Assembly (NCBI GenBank): GCA_022747635.1
Contig: JAKTNV010000014.1
Location: 12,989,110-13,053,109, forward strand
Source of the DNA: Hetaerina americana
Lineage: Eukaryota > Arthropoda > Insecta > Odonata > Calopterygidae
DNA length: 64,000 nt
Direction of reading: 5' to 3'
Under the pieces are notes generated by a model that did not search any database, was not told the origin of the DNA, and was given only the letters and a program-made list of their open reading frames with translations. Below, in pieces: positions 1 to 12,388 of the stretch (positions are counted from its first letter, which is position 1; each line of letters opens with the position of its first letter). The position numbers and the translations under genes were made by a program.

Positions 1-307
1 GACATCTGTGAGCATTTTCCCAATGTTTCTCGAACAATTGTTCATGAAATTGTTAAACACCATCTGCATTATGCAAAAATTTGTGCAAGATGGGTCCCTC
101 GCGTATCTCAATGAGCTGGCGGCGAAGGACTATGCAGCAGGAATACAGAAACTTGTCACACGTTATGACAAATGCCTTAATTTGCTTGGAGATTATGTTG
201 AGAAGTAGTTTAAAGTATCCTCTTTCAAATAAAATTTTTTATGTTTGTTAATATTTACTTTTGTGTCTTTATTTCACGAACGGGTACTACTTTCCGGATG
301 ACCCTCG
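1..307 (+). mobile_element. Mariner deletion derivative, copy 1 (cut by window edge)
   Basis: This is the right part of a short Tc1/mariner element. It ends in the same terminal inverted repeat as the complete copy at 6030-6782 (begins cgagggtcatccgg when read inward) followed by TA at 308-309. Bases 1-307 are the reverse complement of 6030-6336 with no length difference; a 66-residue open frame (8-208) has the same translation in both copies. The transposase N-terminal part reads on + at the left edge and then runs, in a shifted frame, into the C-terminal tail of a mariner transposase. Near-identity of the two copies suggests recent movement. It sits beside an older mariner remnant, so it is probably a nested insertion. 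Confidence 0.85.
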
Positions 308-316
308 TAGATATCC

Positions 317-545
317 ATTCAAAAGGATTCTACGATTGACGAGATAAAGACTGCATCGAAAGAGGAGCTAAACAAGATCACAAAAAAATGATTTTTTGAA
401 GTGCTTCGAGGATTGGAAAAAACATGGACACAAGTGTATAATAACTAATGGGGATTACTTTGAAGGGAACAAAATAGATATTCATGAACAAATAAATAAT
501 TTTTGAAAAAACACAAAAGTCACGATACTTTTTAAACAGACCTCA
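317..545 (+). pseudogene. Decayed mariner transposase C-terminus
   Basis: A SETMAR/mariner-type C-terminal tail is readable from 402 to a stop at 504-506 (CFEDWKKHGHKC, then GDYFEG). An upstream piece in another frame (TASKEELNKI) is broken by a stop and a frameshift. The sequence to about 545 probably includes the decayed terminal repeat. It is a dead fragment, and the deletion derivative at 1-307 seems to have inserted into it. Family assignment is from motif wording only. Confidence 0.65.
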
Positions 546-2305
546 TAATCAATAGTAATTTTAATTATCTGTATGTATCAGCATTTGCTGCAGGTAATGT
601 GATGCTAATTCTATAATTAATTGAAAATTAACACTATGGAAAATACAATTTAGATAGGTAAAACTCATGTGATCTTTTTTTGGCTTTGGTGCTATCCCCA
701 GTAAATTATGTTAAGCTGATGCATGCCAACAAACATAATGAACTAAATTTTGACTCCAGTCTTAAATATATTTTATGAAAATAATTTGGTGCTGAAGTGG
801 GCCCAGTGCTTAACCATTCTCACTATATTAGCAATTTAGCAAGAATATATAAGGGTATTTCACCTTGTAGCATTATACGGAACCCCTCTGCTGTCTTTTT
901 TCAATGATTTGAAATTTATTTCAATCTATTTATCATCCTCATCGTCATCATAGGGTATCAATCCAAGGATTGATTTGTCACACCATTTTATGCTATCCGT
1001 TATCTGCCAATCTTTCATAATTATTAGTTTCTTCTTCTGTAATCTTCAATTGCCCGCTTCTTGAAATTCATCCTTCCCGTGTAATACTTCTGATCTGTAT
1101 CCTTTAGTTATATTCTTTGGTAAACCATTTTACCTCTGAGTGTCATTAGTTTGTCTTTTCTTTTAATTATCCTCGATATATTTCTCTCTTGGTCCACTCT
1201 GTAGTAATTATTCATTTTTTACTGTGTACATTTTTGTGTACAATAAGATTTTATTCTCGCTTTAAATTTTGTATTTCTTCAGTGATATTTTCGTACATGT
1301 CCCCCTCTTCATCATCATTGTAGGGTGTCATTGGCTTACAGAATTGCACCACTATGATATCTATAGCTTCTGTTACCTAGCCTAATTCTTTCATTTTGCT
1401 GTAGGAATCTCTTTGGTCTCATTGCTACCTTCTTCTACAGAATCACCCATACCCATCTCCACATTCCCACTACCTGAGCCTGTTCAAATTATCCTCTAGT
1501 TACATCTCCAGAAGCCTCCTTCTCATGCCTATTTAATTCCACTTACCTCTAATATGATTTATCCCATTTCCTCATCTCGGACTTAAAATTCTTTAGCTTC
1601 CTGCATGGTCAAAGTGACCTTAGATACCAAGTCCTGTTCCTAAATTGATTGACTTGTTCAACTGATGTACTCATCTCTTTGAGTTGTCCTCACCTTTTAT
1701 TCTGAATTGAGGTTATTTTAGCTCTGAAAACTTTCACACCAGAGAGTTCCCTCACGTCTGTTTTCTAGTCTATATAAAAAGTGAAACCTAAAGTTGGTAA
1801 TGTGCTCTGATCCTTGTGATAATTATGTGGTGGTTTGCTGTTGCCTTAAACATTGCAATGCTTCATGTTTGCGTAAGTAACTGTTAGCATTCTGGTAGTG
1901 AATTAAGTGTTGCAGTATCAACCAATTTGGTCTTCACCTTCTCTCATGTGAAGATGAAGCCTGGTACCCCTCCCCCATGGCCTCTGGGTAATTGTTAATT
2001 GTTTGGCAGCAGTCATTCACCAAGGTATGTCACCTTCATAGGATTTGGTATTATATTTTGGCCATATTACCTCACATAGGATGGACATCCTAAGCACCAT
2101 GGCTTATTGTGCCCTGGATTTGGAGACAAAGGGTTGCCTTACATCTTATTCCATCGAGGCTGATTAAAAGAAATATCCAACATCCATGATTACTTGTTTC
2201 AGCAAGTGTACTTGCTTACCCCCCTGCTAATCTCCTCTTATTCTTCCCTCCTCTTCCTCCTTAGGGCCATATAATGGTGATTTCAAACTACTTCATTTCA
2301 CATGC
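546..2305. other. No gene recognised; pyrimidine-rich decayed repeat
   Basis: No exon with believable splice sites and coding character was found. Bases 900-1,760 are rich in TTC/CTT/CATC and resemble the antisense of a decayed LINE 3' part, but no motif is clear. Upstream PRMT9 exons could in principle lie here; none was identified. Confidence 0.3.
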
Positions 2306-2533
2306 ATATGCTTCAGCATAGTAAAACAGATTATGACTCATACCAATAAAAATGCAGAAAATACAAAGTTATTTTTATTATTGGTATCTATATTTGAGAT
2401 TTACACATGATCCAAGGAAGCAAGCAGATTGTATGTTAATCTCAAATATAGATACTGATGATAAAGATAACTTTGTACTTTCTGCATTTTTATTGGTATG
2501 GGTCATAATGTGTTTTATTATACTGTAGCATAT
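2306..2533. repeat. Foldback repeat with 97-bp arms
   Basis: Left arm 2306-2402 and right arm 2437-2533 are inverted copies of each other with roughly one mismatch in ten and a 34-base loop. The arms read from atatgcttcag and run through accaataaaaatgcag. No flanking direct repeat was noticed and the hammerhead-like core of the other foldbacks is absent. It lies just upstream of the first PRMT9 exon seen here. Confidence 0.75.
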
Positions 2534-2839
2534 TCTTGTAGCTTTCCAAGGTATTTTATCACCGGTTTTAACACTCAGCTGCAGCATCTCAGCATGACCT
2601 CCTTAAATGGACAAAGCAACTCAGAGATAAGAAAAATTCTCCTTTCACAAAGGCAGAGATATGGCCAAAGGCAAAAGTATGAAACCTAAATAACCACATA
2701 CAAGATCTCCTCATAAACAAGGAACTCTCCCTCCTTATCCTGTAAATCCTTGATACAGGGCATTCTAAAGAAACTATTTCTCTCTGTGCGTAGTCATACC
2801 TTTTTGGTACATTTCTCATAATTATGCATTATCTTCCAG

Positions 2840-5800
2840 ACAAATGCTCAAACCAAAAGGAATACTTATACCAGAAAGGATAGCTGTTTTTTCCCAACTT
2901 TTGTTTTCTTTGTGGCTTGCAAGAATGTCACAGGTTCTCAGTGATGAAAATGTGTGCAATTATAAAATATCAGAGTTCATAAATATATACAAGGTAAGGA
3001 TGATTGATTTTCCAGATGACGTCTTAGTATACAAAATTTTGGAAGATATATTGAATGGGAAAACAATCTCTGCTATATCTTTCCACCTTTTAACAATAGT
3101 TTTACGAAGCAGAGGATTAAAATTGAGACGGTAAAAAACAGTAGTACTAGGTTATTAAGAATATGATGGGGGAAATTGCTGATTTTTCCACTCCATATCT
3201 GCTGCAGTTATACATATAAAATATCATCAATTATATTGTTTATGAGTAATGTTTTCATGATGATGAGGTGGCTTTTGAGTGTGATTGATTGTATGGCTAG
3301 AGTATGTCAACGTAATTAGTTTAATATAAGTAGTGTAACGTCATTAGTTTAAGTTGTTTTCACTTTTCTATTCATAGCAAAAGGATTTATTTTTGAAATA
3401 AGTGGAATACCTTTACTGTAAATTAATTGGGACGTGTACAGAAATATGAAAACTGTCTGAGTTCTATTATTTAATAGGGCTTAGCGAACCTTTGAATTGG
3501 AAGTAAGAGTTTCCTTTAAATTATTTCAATAATTAAACCCTTCCTCTATGCATACAAGTAATGTATATTGTTATTGTGTGTATATTAAGGCTATATTGTG
3601 GGCATGCATCAACCATTTTTAGTGCTGTGAGAATATGTCGTTGCACAAAAATTTTATCAATTCCAGATGTTCCCTGTGCCTTGACTCAGTGCCTCTCCAT
3701 ATCTCTTCCCTCTCATTCTTTCTGAAGGTCAGCCCTTTTAACTGTGTCAGCATACTTTCCATTTCATATTGTGTTTTAATTATGGTTTGTGCTCTCAGAA
3801 AAGAAACCTTAAATTTTCACAGCGGATTTCTTTCTTTTGCTATTTTAAGATTACACCATTCCATTTTGTTTGTAAATTCATTGAATGCATCAATATTTAA
3901 TTTCTAATTCACTGTATTTCCGATTTTCAATCCATCATAAAAAATCTAAAGAAAGAGAAACCTAAATGTGCAGTTGCATTTCTGGAAGAAGTCTAAGACC
4001 ATTTGAGGAAAGGTGCAGAGAATGAAACTATGGAAGAAGTAGATTTTCCTTTTGTTATCAGGTATTCACAAGCTGAATTGTGAATGGGGGAGAAATGAAG
4101 GAAGGTGAGAGAAATAGGGATAAGTGAAAGAAGACACTTGGCTTTTCCACGTTAAAGTTTTATTATGACAGGTTTTGTTACAGCAACCTGAAGATGTTAT
4201 GCTGTAACAATACCCCAGTCAAATTAAAACTGTTTTATGTGGAAAAACCATGGGTCTTCTTTCATCAATGTGGATTTTTGCTATGTTATACCTGAAACTG
4301 TGTTGTTTGAAAGAAGATACTTATGGGACCCCAATCCAACATGCCAAAACTCATGTAATTCATGTGTTCTTTGATAATTTTAATTTTTTTTAAATTTATG
4401 ACTTGAGCATATTTTTAAATTCATATACTATTTCATTGTGCTATAATTCAATGTGGCATATATTTTTAAATTTAAATGATGTTCCATGGTGTGTCTACTC
4501 AGTAGCAAAATGTTGGGAATCATGTGATTATTTAAAAATTTATAAAGAAATGTGAAAACAAGTAGGCATTCCTGATCCAACCCCTAGAGGTTTCATTTGT
4601 TCCTTGTGTTGAAGACGGAACTGGATGGCCAATATTTCTCCATTGATAATGAGGCCCAGGGGAGTGCATGTAACTTCCTTCGCATGCTGGGTGCCCTTCT
4701 TTGAGGAAGCATTTAAGAAGTGGGTGCACTGGCTAGATAGATGCCTGAAGGTGGAAGGAGACTGCTGAAAAGTAGATGAGGCATGAAAATAAGAATATAT
4801 GCGAATTTCTATAATTTTATTTTAATGTTATTGATTTTGAAAGCCACCAAAACTCATTTATTGAAATGCCCTTGCACAAACACAACTGATTTTATGTCGA
4901 TCCTTAGAAATTGATGTATGGCGGATATTTTAAAAGGCTATGCAACTATCCTTTTAGATTTCTTCAAAACACCTGTGGAATGTATTGGTGGAAAAATCAG
5001 AGAAATTCATTTTTTATGGTAAATTGGGACTCCACCTCTTGTACATCTTACACCTCTGAGTTGAATGTAAATATTCACTTTTCCTTGAAATATATTTTCC
5101 AAAAATTGATTTAAAAAAACATACTATGTAAATATCTCTTGAAACAAAACTGATGGGAAAGCAGTAGTTTTGTGTATTAACTACAAATAACAATAGTTAG
5201 TGAAAGTTGACTATTGAGTTGTATTTTTTTAAATGTATCGTTGATGATATAACTGTCTGTAATTTTTAATGGTCAACTGCCGATGGCCATCTCATAAACT
5301 GTAGAGCTGGCAGTCATTGCTAAAACTTTAAAATAAAACCAAAACTGCTGGCAAAACTGCCATCCTAGAAAGTGGATCCAAGCAATAAAAATCCCGGAAG
5401 ATTTGAATCTTTATTATTGTTCTTGCTTGTGGTTGATGGCACATTACAAGTTGACTAGACATGGCTATGAAGCATGAAAAATTTGAAGCAACCTACAAAA
5501 TCAATCTCAATTCCTCTTGAATTTATCGGGTCGAGGAGTCAAAAAATAGTCTCACTCTCTTTAATTTTGACTCTATTCCTCTACAATCTTGGGAATGAAA
5601 ATGAATCAGTACATCAGTCTTGTAAATAATAGAGCATGATGAACTCGATGTAATGTTGAGTTCATTATTTACTCTCAACTCTTCATCTGTCCTCTAGGAG
5701 CTATCACAGTAAAAAACAGAGACTAGCTAGTTTTATTAGTTGTGGAGATACCATCACAACATATATTAAAATAATGTGGAGGCTATGAGTTAGTTGAATT

Positions 5801-8781
5801 GTTCTGTATTTCATTTTTAGTCATTCATCTCTTGCCATAGTTGGTTTTTTGCTTGGTAAAAATTCACCACCAGGTTATGATATGCTGTAGCATTTCATGT
5901 GACAGCATATTCTAAAAGTTACATTTACATTTTTTGGGTGGTGTTGAAAAAAATGTTTTCAGCTCCTCTAAGTTTTCACCATGATCAATGCAATACTTCG
6001 TTTTGTGGAATTCACAATTTTTCATATTACGAGGGTCATCCGGAAAGTAGTACCCGTTCGTGAAATAAAGACACAAAAGTAAATATTAACAAACATAAAA
6101 AATTTTATTTGAAAGAGGATACTTTAAACTACTTCTCAACATAATCTCCAAGCAAATTAAGGCATTTGTCATAACGTGTGACAAGTTTCTGTATTCCTGC
6201 TGCATAGTCCTTCGCCGCCAGCTCATTGAGATACGCGAGGGACCCATCTTGCACAAATTTTTGCATAATGCAGATGGTGTTTAACAATTTCATGAACAAT
6301 TGTTCGAGAAACATTGGGAAAATGCTCACAGATGTCATCAATTGTGACGCGCCGATCGTTCCTCACGAATTCGTCAACTGAGCTCACCAGTTGGTCCGTA
6401 ATGACAGACGGTCTCCCCGAACGCTCATCGTCGTGTGTGTTCCCCCTCCCCATGTTGAAGTTGCGACACCACCGCCGAACAGACGACTCGTCCATTACAT
6501 TGTCTCCATACACCTCCTTTAATTGGCGATGAATATCACATGGGCGAACGTTTCTTGCATTGAGGAATTTAATCACTGCCCTCACTTCACAACTGGCGGC
6601 GTTCTCAATTTTTTTAAACATTGTAAACAATCACAGAAACAACACAGGCAATGCTAGCGTCACGCAACTTGGCTCAGAGAAGGCAGACAAGCCACTGAAG
6701 CTATCTGACCTCGTCCAGCGGCTACTCGCGTCGTCAGCACTTCATGCGGCACGAACGGGTACTACTTTCCGGATGACCCTCGTATGTATGCCTTACTTTA
6801 TTCATCTGTGGCAATATTTCTGTTTTTATCTGGAGCTTGTAATTTTTTTTCAAAAGACAATTTAACTTGTACTGCCTGTGCTATTGGCATTGGGGAAATA
6901 TGTACATTAATTTTACTGTTTGTACCACTATCATTTACCTGTTTGACTGTCACCACATGTACTGTTGACTACTCTGCATTCTTCGATAACAACTTCAACT
7001 TAACTCCTCATGGGACAAACACTGGTAACGTCTGCAACTGTGGGCTGTAGTTCTCATATGTAGTTAACTACTGGCAGTATTTATCAGTAGTACTTACTGG
7101 CTCATGTTCTCAGCAGTTAACTATTGGGAGTAGTTCTCAGTGATGAACCATTAGTTATAGTTGCACCAAAAATCTACACGACTACTGCCAGTGACTATTT
7201 TTGAATAGTTCTCAATAGTTTTTACTTGGGGATTATGTGCTGTGTGGTTTAACAAAGCTTAAAAAACACTGCTGTAGGGATTTACTCCAGTTTAAGATAG
7301 TTAGCATAAGTGAACAACAATGAGAACTACATTGTTAAAACTCAGCTAATAAAATCTTTTCTAAACAAATATTTTTTTTTCAATCATACTCATATCATTA
7401 TCCCTTCCAAGCCTTGTTTTTACTGTCCAGAATGAAACAGTTCTTCTTAGATTTTTCATAACTTCTTTAGCTAGTTAATGGTTTTAATTATTGTTTAGCT
7501 CTCAACTGTAACTACCATGATATTTACAGGTTTCCCAGCATCTGGATGTAGATTTGAATGCCCTCCAAAATGATGTCTGTTGTGAGCCTGTGAAAGTATT
7601 GGAATTGGATGTGAAAAGTCTTGCAAAAGGTTTGTTTGTCATTGTAATTTTTTCAAATCCCTAGACTTATAATGTAATAAGTGTTGGTTTTTGTGCATTT
7701 CCTTTAATATTTACCTGGTATTTTTATGGTTAAATTTATATAATAATGTATTGTATTTCAATTAGGTAAAGCAGCTAAAAATTGTAAAGTTGTTGAAATG
7801 AAAGTACCAAAGAAATGCCTTGTAAATGCCATTGCTCACTGGTATGAGATCAAGTTACTGGAAAATGTAAGTGTCTGCAGTTTTGGGGTTGATAGCCATT
7901 GCAAGCAAGTTGCAACGTTATTGCCTTCAGAAGTAGAGGTAAGAGTGCATCTCAGACCTACAATTATCTATATTTCACAAAAAAATCATTACAAATATTT
8001 GGCAATCCGTTGCATTTGTTCTTTTGTCAGAGGTACATATACCTGTATGCTTGCTGTTGTATCCTTTCAATGAGCTCCGTTGGGAGTTTAATGGCTTTTA
8101 CATCCGAACTTGATCAGCTCTTTCTTCTTTGTTCAGAAAAATCAGCAAGTTAATTATTACTGGAGATTTTAATCGACTTATTATTGAATTTAAAAAATAT
8201 TAATGTATTAGCGTGTATGTTCCATTCTTATGTTAAGAGGCCTTAAGTTATTAAACCAACTTGGCAACAGTATCATAAAAAATTTATTGATGATGGGCTC
8301 ATTAAATAAAATGAATCCAAAATATGTGCAACTGTGATTTATTTAAGGTTTTCTGGCCAATTAATAATTCAAGTGTGTAGTAATTTAAAACTTAATTATG
8401 GTACTTAATTTATATTTTTAATTAATGTTGTCAGTGATGTAATAACTTCAAAGCTGTCTCTTTCAAAGGAAAACTAGACAGAGATTTATTCTGCCACTTC
8501 ATTCAGTGAAGGTTTTTACAAAGGTTATCAGAAGTTTTCAGTGTGTCAGATACTTGATTTGTCCCCTGCATTTCCACCAATATGTGCTATGAATTATTTG
8601 CTGGAATGTAGTGTACACTTTTTCATGCATTATCTAAATTTATTAAATGGTTTTTTTTTGTTTTCAGGTGACCCCTGAGGAAAAGTTGTTGGTGAAAGCA
8701 GTGCACTATCAAGGGCTTCTATATTTTCAAATTGTTGAATGTATGCCACTACAGGAAGAAAGGAGCTTTGGCAATGAATAA
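2840..8781 (+). CDS. PRMT9: PRMT9-type arginine methyltransferase, last four exons (5' partial)
   Basis: Exons: 2840-2993, 7530-7629, 7766-7938, 8668-8781 (stop 8779-8781). All have AG/GT borders and matching phases, and together encode the last 179 residues. Exon 2840-2993 carries QMLKPKGILIPERIAVF, the strand after the SAM-binding fold found in PRMTs, then SEFINIYK. Later exons give CCEPVKVLELDV, AIAHWYEIKL and SHCKQVATLLPSE, matching the C-terminal beta-barrel half of PRMT9 (and resembling PRMT7). The family uses S-adenosylmethionine to methylate arginine; human PRMT9 acts on the splicing factor SF3B2. The catalytic N-terminal part is not in view. The 4.5-kb first intron holds the foldback at 4140-4308 and the mariner derivative at 6030-6782. 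A polyadenylation signal follows 7 bases after the stop. PRMT7 is the main alternative. Confidence 0.8.
4140..4308. mobile_element. Penelope-like foldback insertion, decayed hammerhead-like core
   Basis: The insertion is flanked by 14-base direct repeats with one mismatch, gaaagaagacactt (4126-4139) and gaaagaagatactt (4309-4322). Inside, ggcttttccacgttaaag and its imperfect complement near 4220-4247 form arms. The loop has CTGAAGA (4188-4194) followed by a TGTTA...TAACA hairpin, which fits the CUGANGA plus stem II layout of a hammerhead; the GAAA box is lost. Assignment to Penelope-like elements rests on similarity of layout to the other copies here. Confidence 0.5.
6030..6782 (-). mobile_element. 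Complete mariner deletion derivative, copy 2
   Basis: This is a 753-bp element bounded by TA duplications (6028-6029, 6783-6784) with perfect 33-bp terminal inverted repeats (6030-6062 and 6750-6782). It encodes only the transposase N-terminus (6223-6630) and, after a junction, the last ~40 residues in another frame (6129 onward; LVTRYDKCLNLLGDYVEK). The catalytic DDE/D core is missing. It lies in a PRMT9 intron. Its body is clearly richer in GC and CpG than the surrounding intron, which fits a young or recently acquired element. Confidence 0.9.
6223..6630 (-). pseudogene. Mariner transposase N-terminal DNA-binding fragment (intact 135-aa frame)
   Basis: The open frame begins MFTMFKKIENAASCEVRAVI. 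Residues ~10-60 match the first helix-turn-helix of mariner transposases (IHRQLKEVYGDNVMDESSVRR), followed by the linker HDDERSGRPS and the second HTH (VTIDDICEHFPNVSRTIVHE). The frame stops after WVPRVSQ, just where the catalytic domain would begin. It could bind the element ends but not cut them. Whether it is translated is unknown; an intact frame in a deleted element may be chance or may reflect youth. Confidence 0.75.
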
Positions 8782-8787
8782 GCTATA

Positions 8788-8793
8788 AATAAA
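8788..8793 (+). promoter_or_regulatory. Polyadenylation signal of the PRMT9 gene
   Basis: AATAAA lies 7 bases after the TAA stop, giving a very short 3' UTR if it is used. Confidence 0.6.
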
Positions 8794-8843
8794 CACCTCT
8801 ATATGGAATCCATATTAATATTCATGACATGAATTCAATGTGA

Positions 8844-9250
8844 GCAATAATAATAATAATTTTATTTCCCCAATTGACAAGTACATAGTATGGTACAGAA
8901 TATCATACAATTATGTAATCGTATAGGCTACGCCAAGCAGTACAGTAACTGGATTACTAGCTAGAGAAAAAGAAAAGAAAAGAAAATTACACCTACACAC
9001 ATAATTAAGAATTTACACAATATAAAACTCAGAATTACCCAGAACTGAAGTAGTAAATAAGTATAAAAGAATTACAACTACATTCTAAAATCTTGAGAGA
9101 GTAAATTTAAGTCAAATGTTAAAATTTAAAATACAGCTTCAATTCATGCATAAATCCACTAAACTAGTTGAACATTTTTCTTAAAACTAGTTAAATGTAG
9201 ATAGTTTTGTATAATATAGACTATAGTTTTGTACTAAATGTGTATGAAAT
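8844..9250 (-). mobile_element. LINE-like 3' tail (probable)
   Basis: An (AAT)n run followed by attttatttccccaattgac resembles the antisense 3' end of the LINE fragment at 12,722-13,330, which also starts with an (ATT)n run and tttttatttgccc. No coding remnant is clear. Both would be read on the minus strand. Borders are approximate. Confidence 0.35.
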
Positions 9251-9790
9251 AGAAACATATAGCCTAGGTATCCAGACCGGTAGTGATGTAGTGGGGATTT
9301 TGGGGGGAGGTGCAGGGCTTACTTATTCAGTGATCATGAATTTTAACAAGGTCTTGAAGGCTTGAAACCATCGAATTCAGTGCTTCTCTTTCCCTCGCCC
9401 TGCTCCACTCAGTCCCTGTGTACCTCTTTGGCCTTCTCACCTAACTAATCAGTCTCCAACTTCTACACCCCTTCTATCTCTCATCAATTAGCTTTTATAT
9501 TTGCCAACATATATGTAGTTTTCACCCAAATAAGACCCAATGTGTTGAAAACTGTGTTATGCAACTAAAAATAGTATGGTGGAAATCACAGGTGTTCACT
9601 GTTATTTCTCTTAAATGCAGAACAATTATGAACATGAAAATAAGTTAAGTGTTCAGTAAAAATAAATATTGACAAGATTTTTATTGATAATATATATTGT
9701 ACTGAAGGAAATAATTTTTGGTTGGGTCATTGTTTTAAATGATTGATCAAAGATATAGTTAAGTCATTATATTATATGTGTATGAGTGTA

Positions 9791-10345
9791 TATACAAGGT
9801 TTATATAGAAATTATTTGCCACAATCTTTTCCTGACATGTGCGTGAAGTGCTGAATTCAGATCGTCGATTTCGTGTGCGCATGATTGCAGATCATATTGG
9901 CATTGATAAGATGACACACCATTGCCACTGCAAAAATTTGGCAATGCAAAAGATCTGTGCTAAACTCGTCCCAAAAATCTTGATGGATGACCATGAGCAG
10001 AGGTTAGTGCCTGCTTGTGAAGATCTTCAATGATCTTCAATGGAATCGTGACGATTCCCCAACCCCCTTGCAGTCCTGACTTGGTGCCAGCAGACTATTT
10101 ACTATTCCCAAAAGTGAAATCTTCCCTCAAAGGACACCAACATGGAACACTAAGTATCATCAAAGAAATTTGCACGTATAACCCTAAGGACCTTCTAAAA
10201 TCCACCTACCTGGGAGCCTATGAGTTGTGAAAAAGCGGCTTGAAAAAGTGTGTCGATGCTCTAGGGATGTGCTTTGATGAAATTTGTAGCATTATAGCAA
10301 TATCTGAAATAAATCTATTTTTCCAAAACTTTTTATACCAAGCAT
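9791..10345 (+). mobile_element. Internally deleted, decayed mariner (SETMAR-like)
   Basis: The frame at 9839-10033 has the second HTH of a mariner transposase and the following NLAMQKICAKLVPKIL. The next piece (from 10030) jumps to the third catalytic block (CSPDLVPADYLLFPKVK) and C-terminal tail (KRLEKCVDALG). The first two catalytic aspartates are deleted. Faint inverted ends are near 9793 (acaaggtttatatag) and 10,330-10,345. It is dead. Confidence 0.7.
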
Positions 10346-10479
10346 GTTTTATTATGTGAGATTGTGCATACATGAGTATGAAGCGCATTCACGAACCCTA
10401 CATTTCTCCACACATCCCCATATCCCTCAGAAAATGACACAAATGATGCATCCAACAGCACAGTCACACATTCCTTCCA

Positions 10480-11810
10480 CACCCTCAAGTCCATCTGAAA
10501 TTTCTCTTCTCAATAAAGGCTTCTCATTATCCCTCACTCCCAAGGTTAACTGTGCACATATCCTCACTGATGTCCTACAATTCTGTGGGAACTTGCGATG
10601 GAAAATATTTTGGAATACTTCACCTCCACCCCAACTGTCTCCAAAGCCCCTCCATTTAACCTACTTAAACTCTGACCTCCATCTATTTAAAAAATGATAC
10701 CTCTTCCCCCACATAATTGTGCTGAAATCTTTATAAACCTTCCCCTCTCCAAAATCTCCATTCTCTCTTTCCTTAAGTCCCTTAACCCCAGGCTAACCTT
10801 TCTACCCCTGAAATCACTGACCTAAAAATAGTAATTAATAATCCTAATGTTTTCATCACCTCCAGATAAGGGCTTCACAGTAGTAGTTATCATTAACACC
10901 GATTATATTAACAAAGCAAACCAACAACCCTCTGATACTCTCTCCTACACACCCACTCTGATGGCCCAACTCCAGCACATCAAAATTAAATCATTTACTT
11001 TCTAATGAACCGTGGCCTGCTAGAAAATATACCACCCATGGACATCTTCATTCTTCCCCCACATCATCTCTTCACTCCTCATTTCTTCTCAAAATCCATG
11101 AAGCAAAACTATGTTCCTGCTATCATATTGTCTCCTGCTATAACTCATGAGCTGAGAAAAGTGTCACCTTAGTCTTTCACTACCTTCAACCAATAGTCTA
11201 AACCAAAGAAATTAACCATACCTTGAATTCCTGAACTCAACCATCCCTCCTGACTATTGCTGAAAACACTCAACACCACACATCCCTAGCAAAAAATATT
11301 CCACTAATATTACCCAGTTTTTCCTTTTCCAAAATTCCCACAATAACCAACCCTACCTCCAGATAAAAGGCTACTATACCATGGAAAGTAGATTCAGTCC
11401 ATCCTTTGACAACCTGTACCTCGGTCATCTTGGAGCACAATTCTTCTCCAATTATCCAATGAAACCACTCATCTGACACTGATTCACCAACGAAATTGAT
11501 TCGCAATGAGTCCCCTCTCTCTCCTTTATTCCTACATTTCCTCCTCTAAAATTACTTGGTTTGATGTGGACATCCTTCAAAAATGAAAAATTTCAAACAG
11601 CTGTTCCCATCAACCTATGAAAAAACAAAAACACCTTAAAAATAGCTGCCATTCCTCTCATACCATGCAGTCACCCCCTTACTCCCTTTCTATATGGGGC
11701 CAAATCTGTAAAACTCTCAGTTACCTCAAATATCCCAATAATCTCCATCACCTCAAAAGTGGCTACCTGCCATCCATCCTCTATAAAATAACCCACAAAC
11801 TCTTCTACAG
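10480..11810 (+). pseudogene. Decayed Penelope-like reverse transcriptase region
   Basis: This C-rich stretch has many stops, but fragments resemble the N-terminal part of a Penelope-like RT: SLLNKGFSLSLTPK near 10,505, then DKGFTVVVIINTDYINKANQ near 10,865 and a following region with SDTLSYTPTLMAQLQHIK. No intact domain remains. The family call is by pattern only and the borders are approximate. Confidence 0.45.
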
Positions 11811-11877
11811 ACTGGGGTCATGGCTGGGTAGAGCTTTGGATCACCGACTGGAGGGCCTGGGTTGGATCAATTAAAGT
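11806..11877 (+). mobile_element. tRNA-derived SINE head fragment
   Basis: The sequence contains tggctgggtagagc (A-box-like) and ggcctgggttggatc (B-box-like) at tRNA spacing. It resembles, on the opposite strand, the SINE at 15,178-15,425. Confidence 0.5.
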
Positions 11878-12388
11878 ATAATTAGTATTTTGTATTTCAT
11901 TTGTTGGTTTTATTCTGAAAATCCTCACCATGGATGTGATGGAAGAGCTTATGCATTCAGATGACCCCAGTAGGCAGCAATAATTATTACTCCTGGTTAG
12001 GTCATAAATGCCAGATAGGTTGAAAAGTGACAGACGAAAGGTAATCCGTGAAGAATCTACCTAAAATGGTAGACTACCAGATAATAGCCACACTACTGGA
12101 AATTGTTTTAAAAAATCATTTTTGGACGAAATGATTTTTTATTAAGCACAGAAATCCTGAGCATTGCCTACAACCTAGTAGTAGAGATGGAGCAAAATTT
12201 AAAATTTTCATTAGAATAAAAATTATGTATGATTTAAAATATTTTATCATAAGTTTTATAAATATGTGCATATAATAAAAGCCATTAAAATGTTAACAAA
12301 ATGCAGCCATTGTGTTAGCAATGATTTTGATTGCTAATACAATAATCGTTTATTGAAATTTATGCAAAATAAACATTCTTCCCTTTGA

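Larger units (their letters stand above)
2994..7529 (+). other. PRMT9 intron with transposon insertions
   Basis: This intron lies between exons 2840-2993 and 7530-7629, with GT at 2994 and AG at 7528-7529. Apart from the elements listed at 4140-4308 and 6030-6782, no coding or RNA gene was recognised. Bases 4530-4760 form a GC-richer island of unknown origin. Confidence 0.7.

Noticed and set aside
7798..8073. 91-codon frame starting MKVPKKC as a small gene
   Set aside because: It is PRMT9 exon 7,766-7,938 running into its intron; phases fit the flanking exons.
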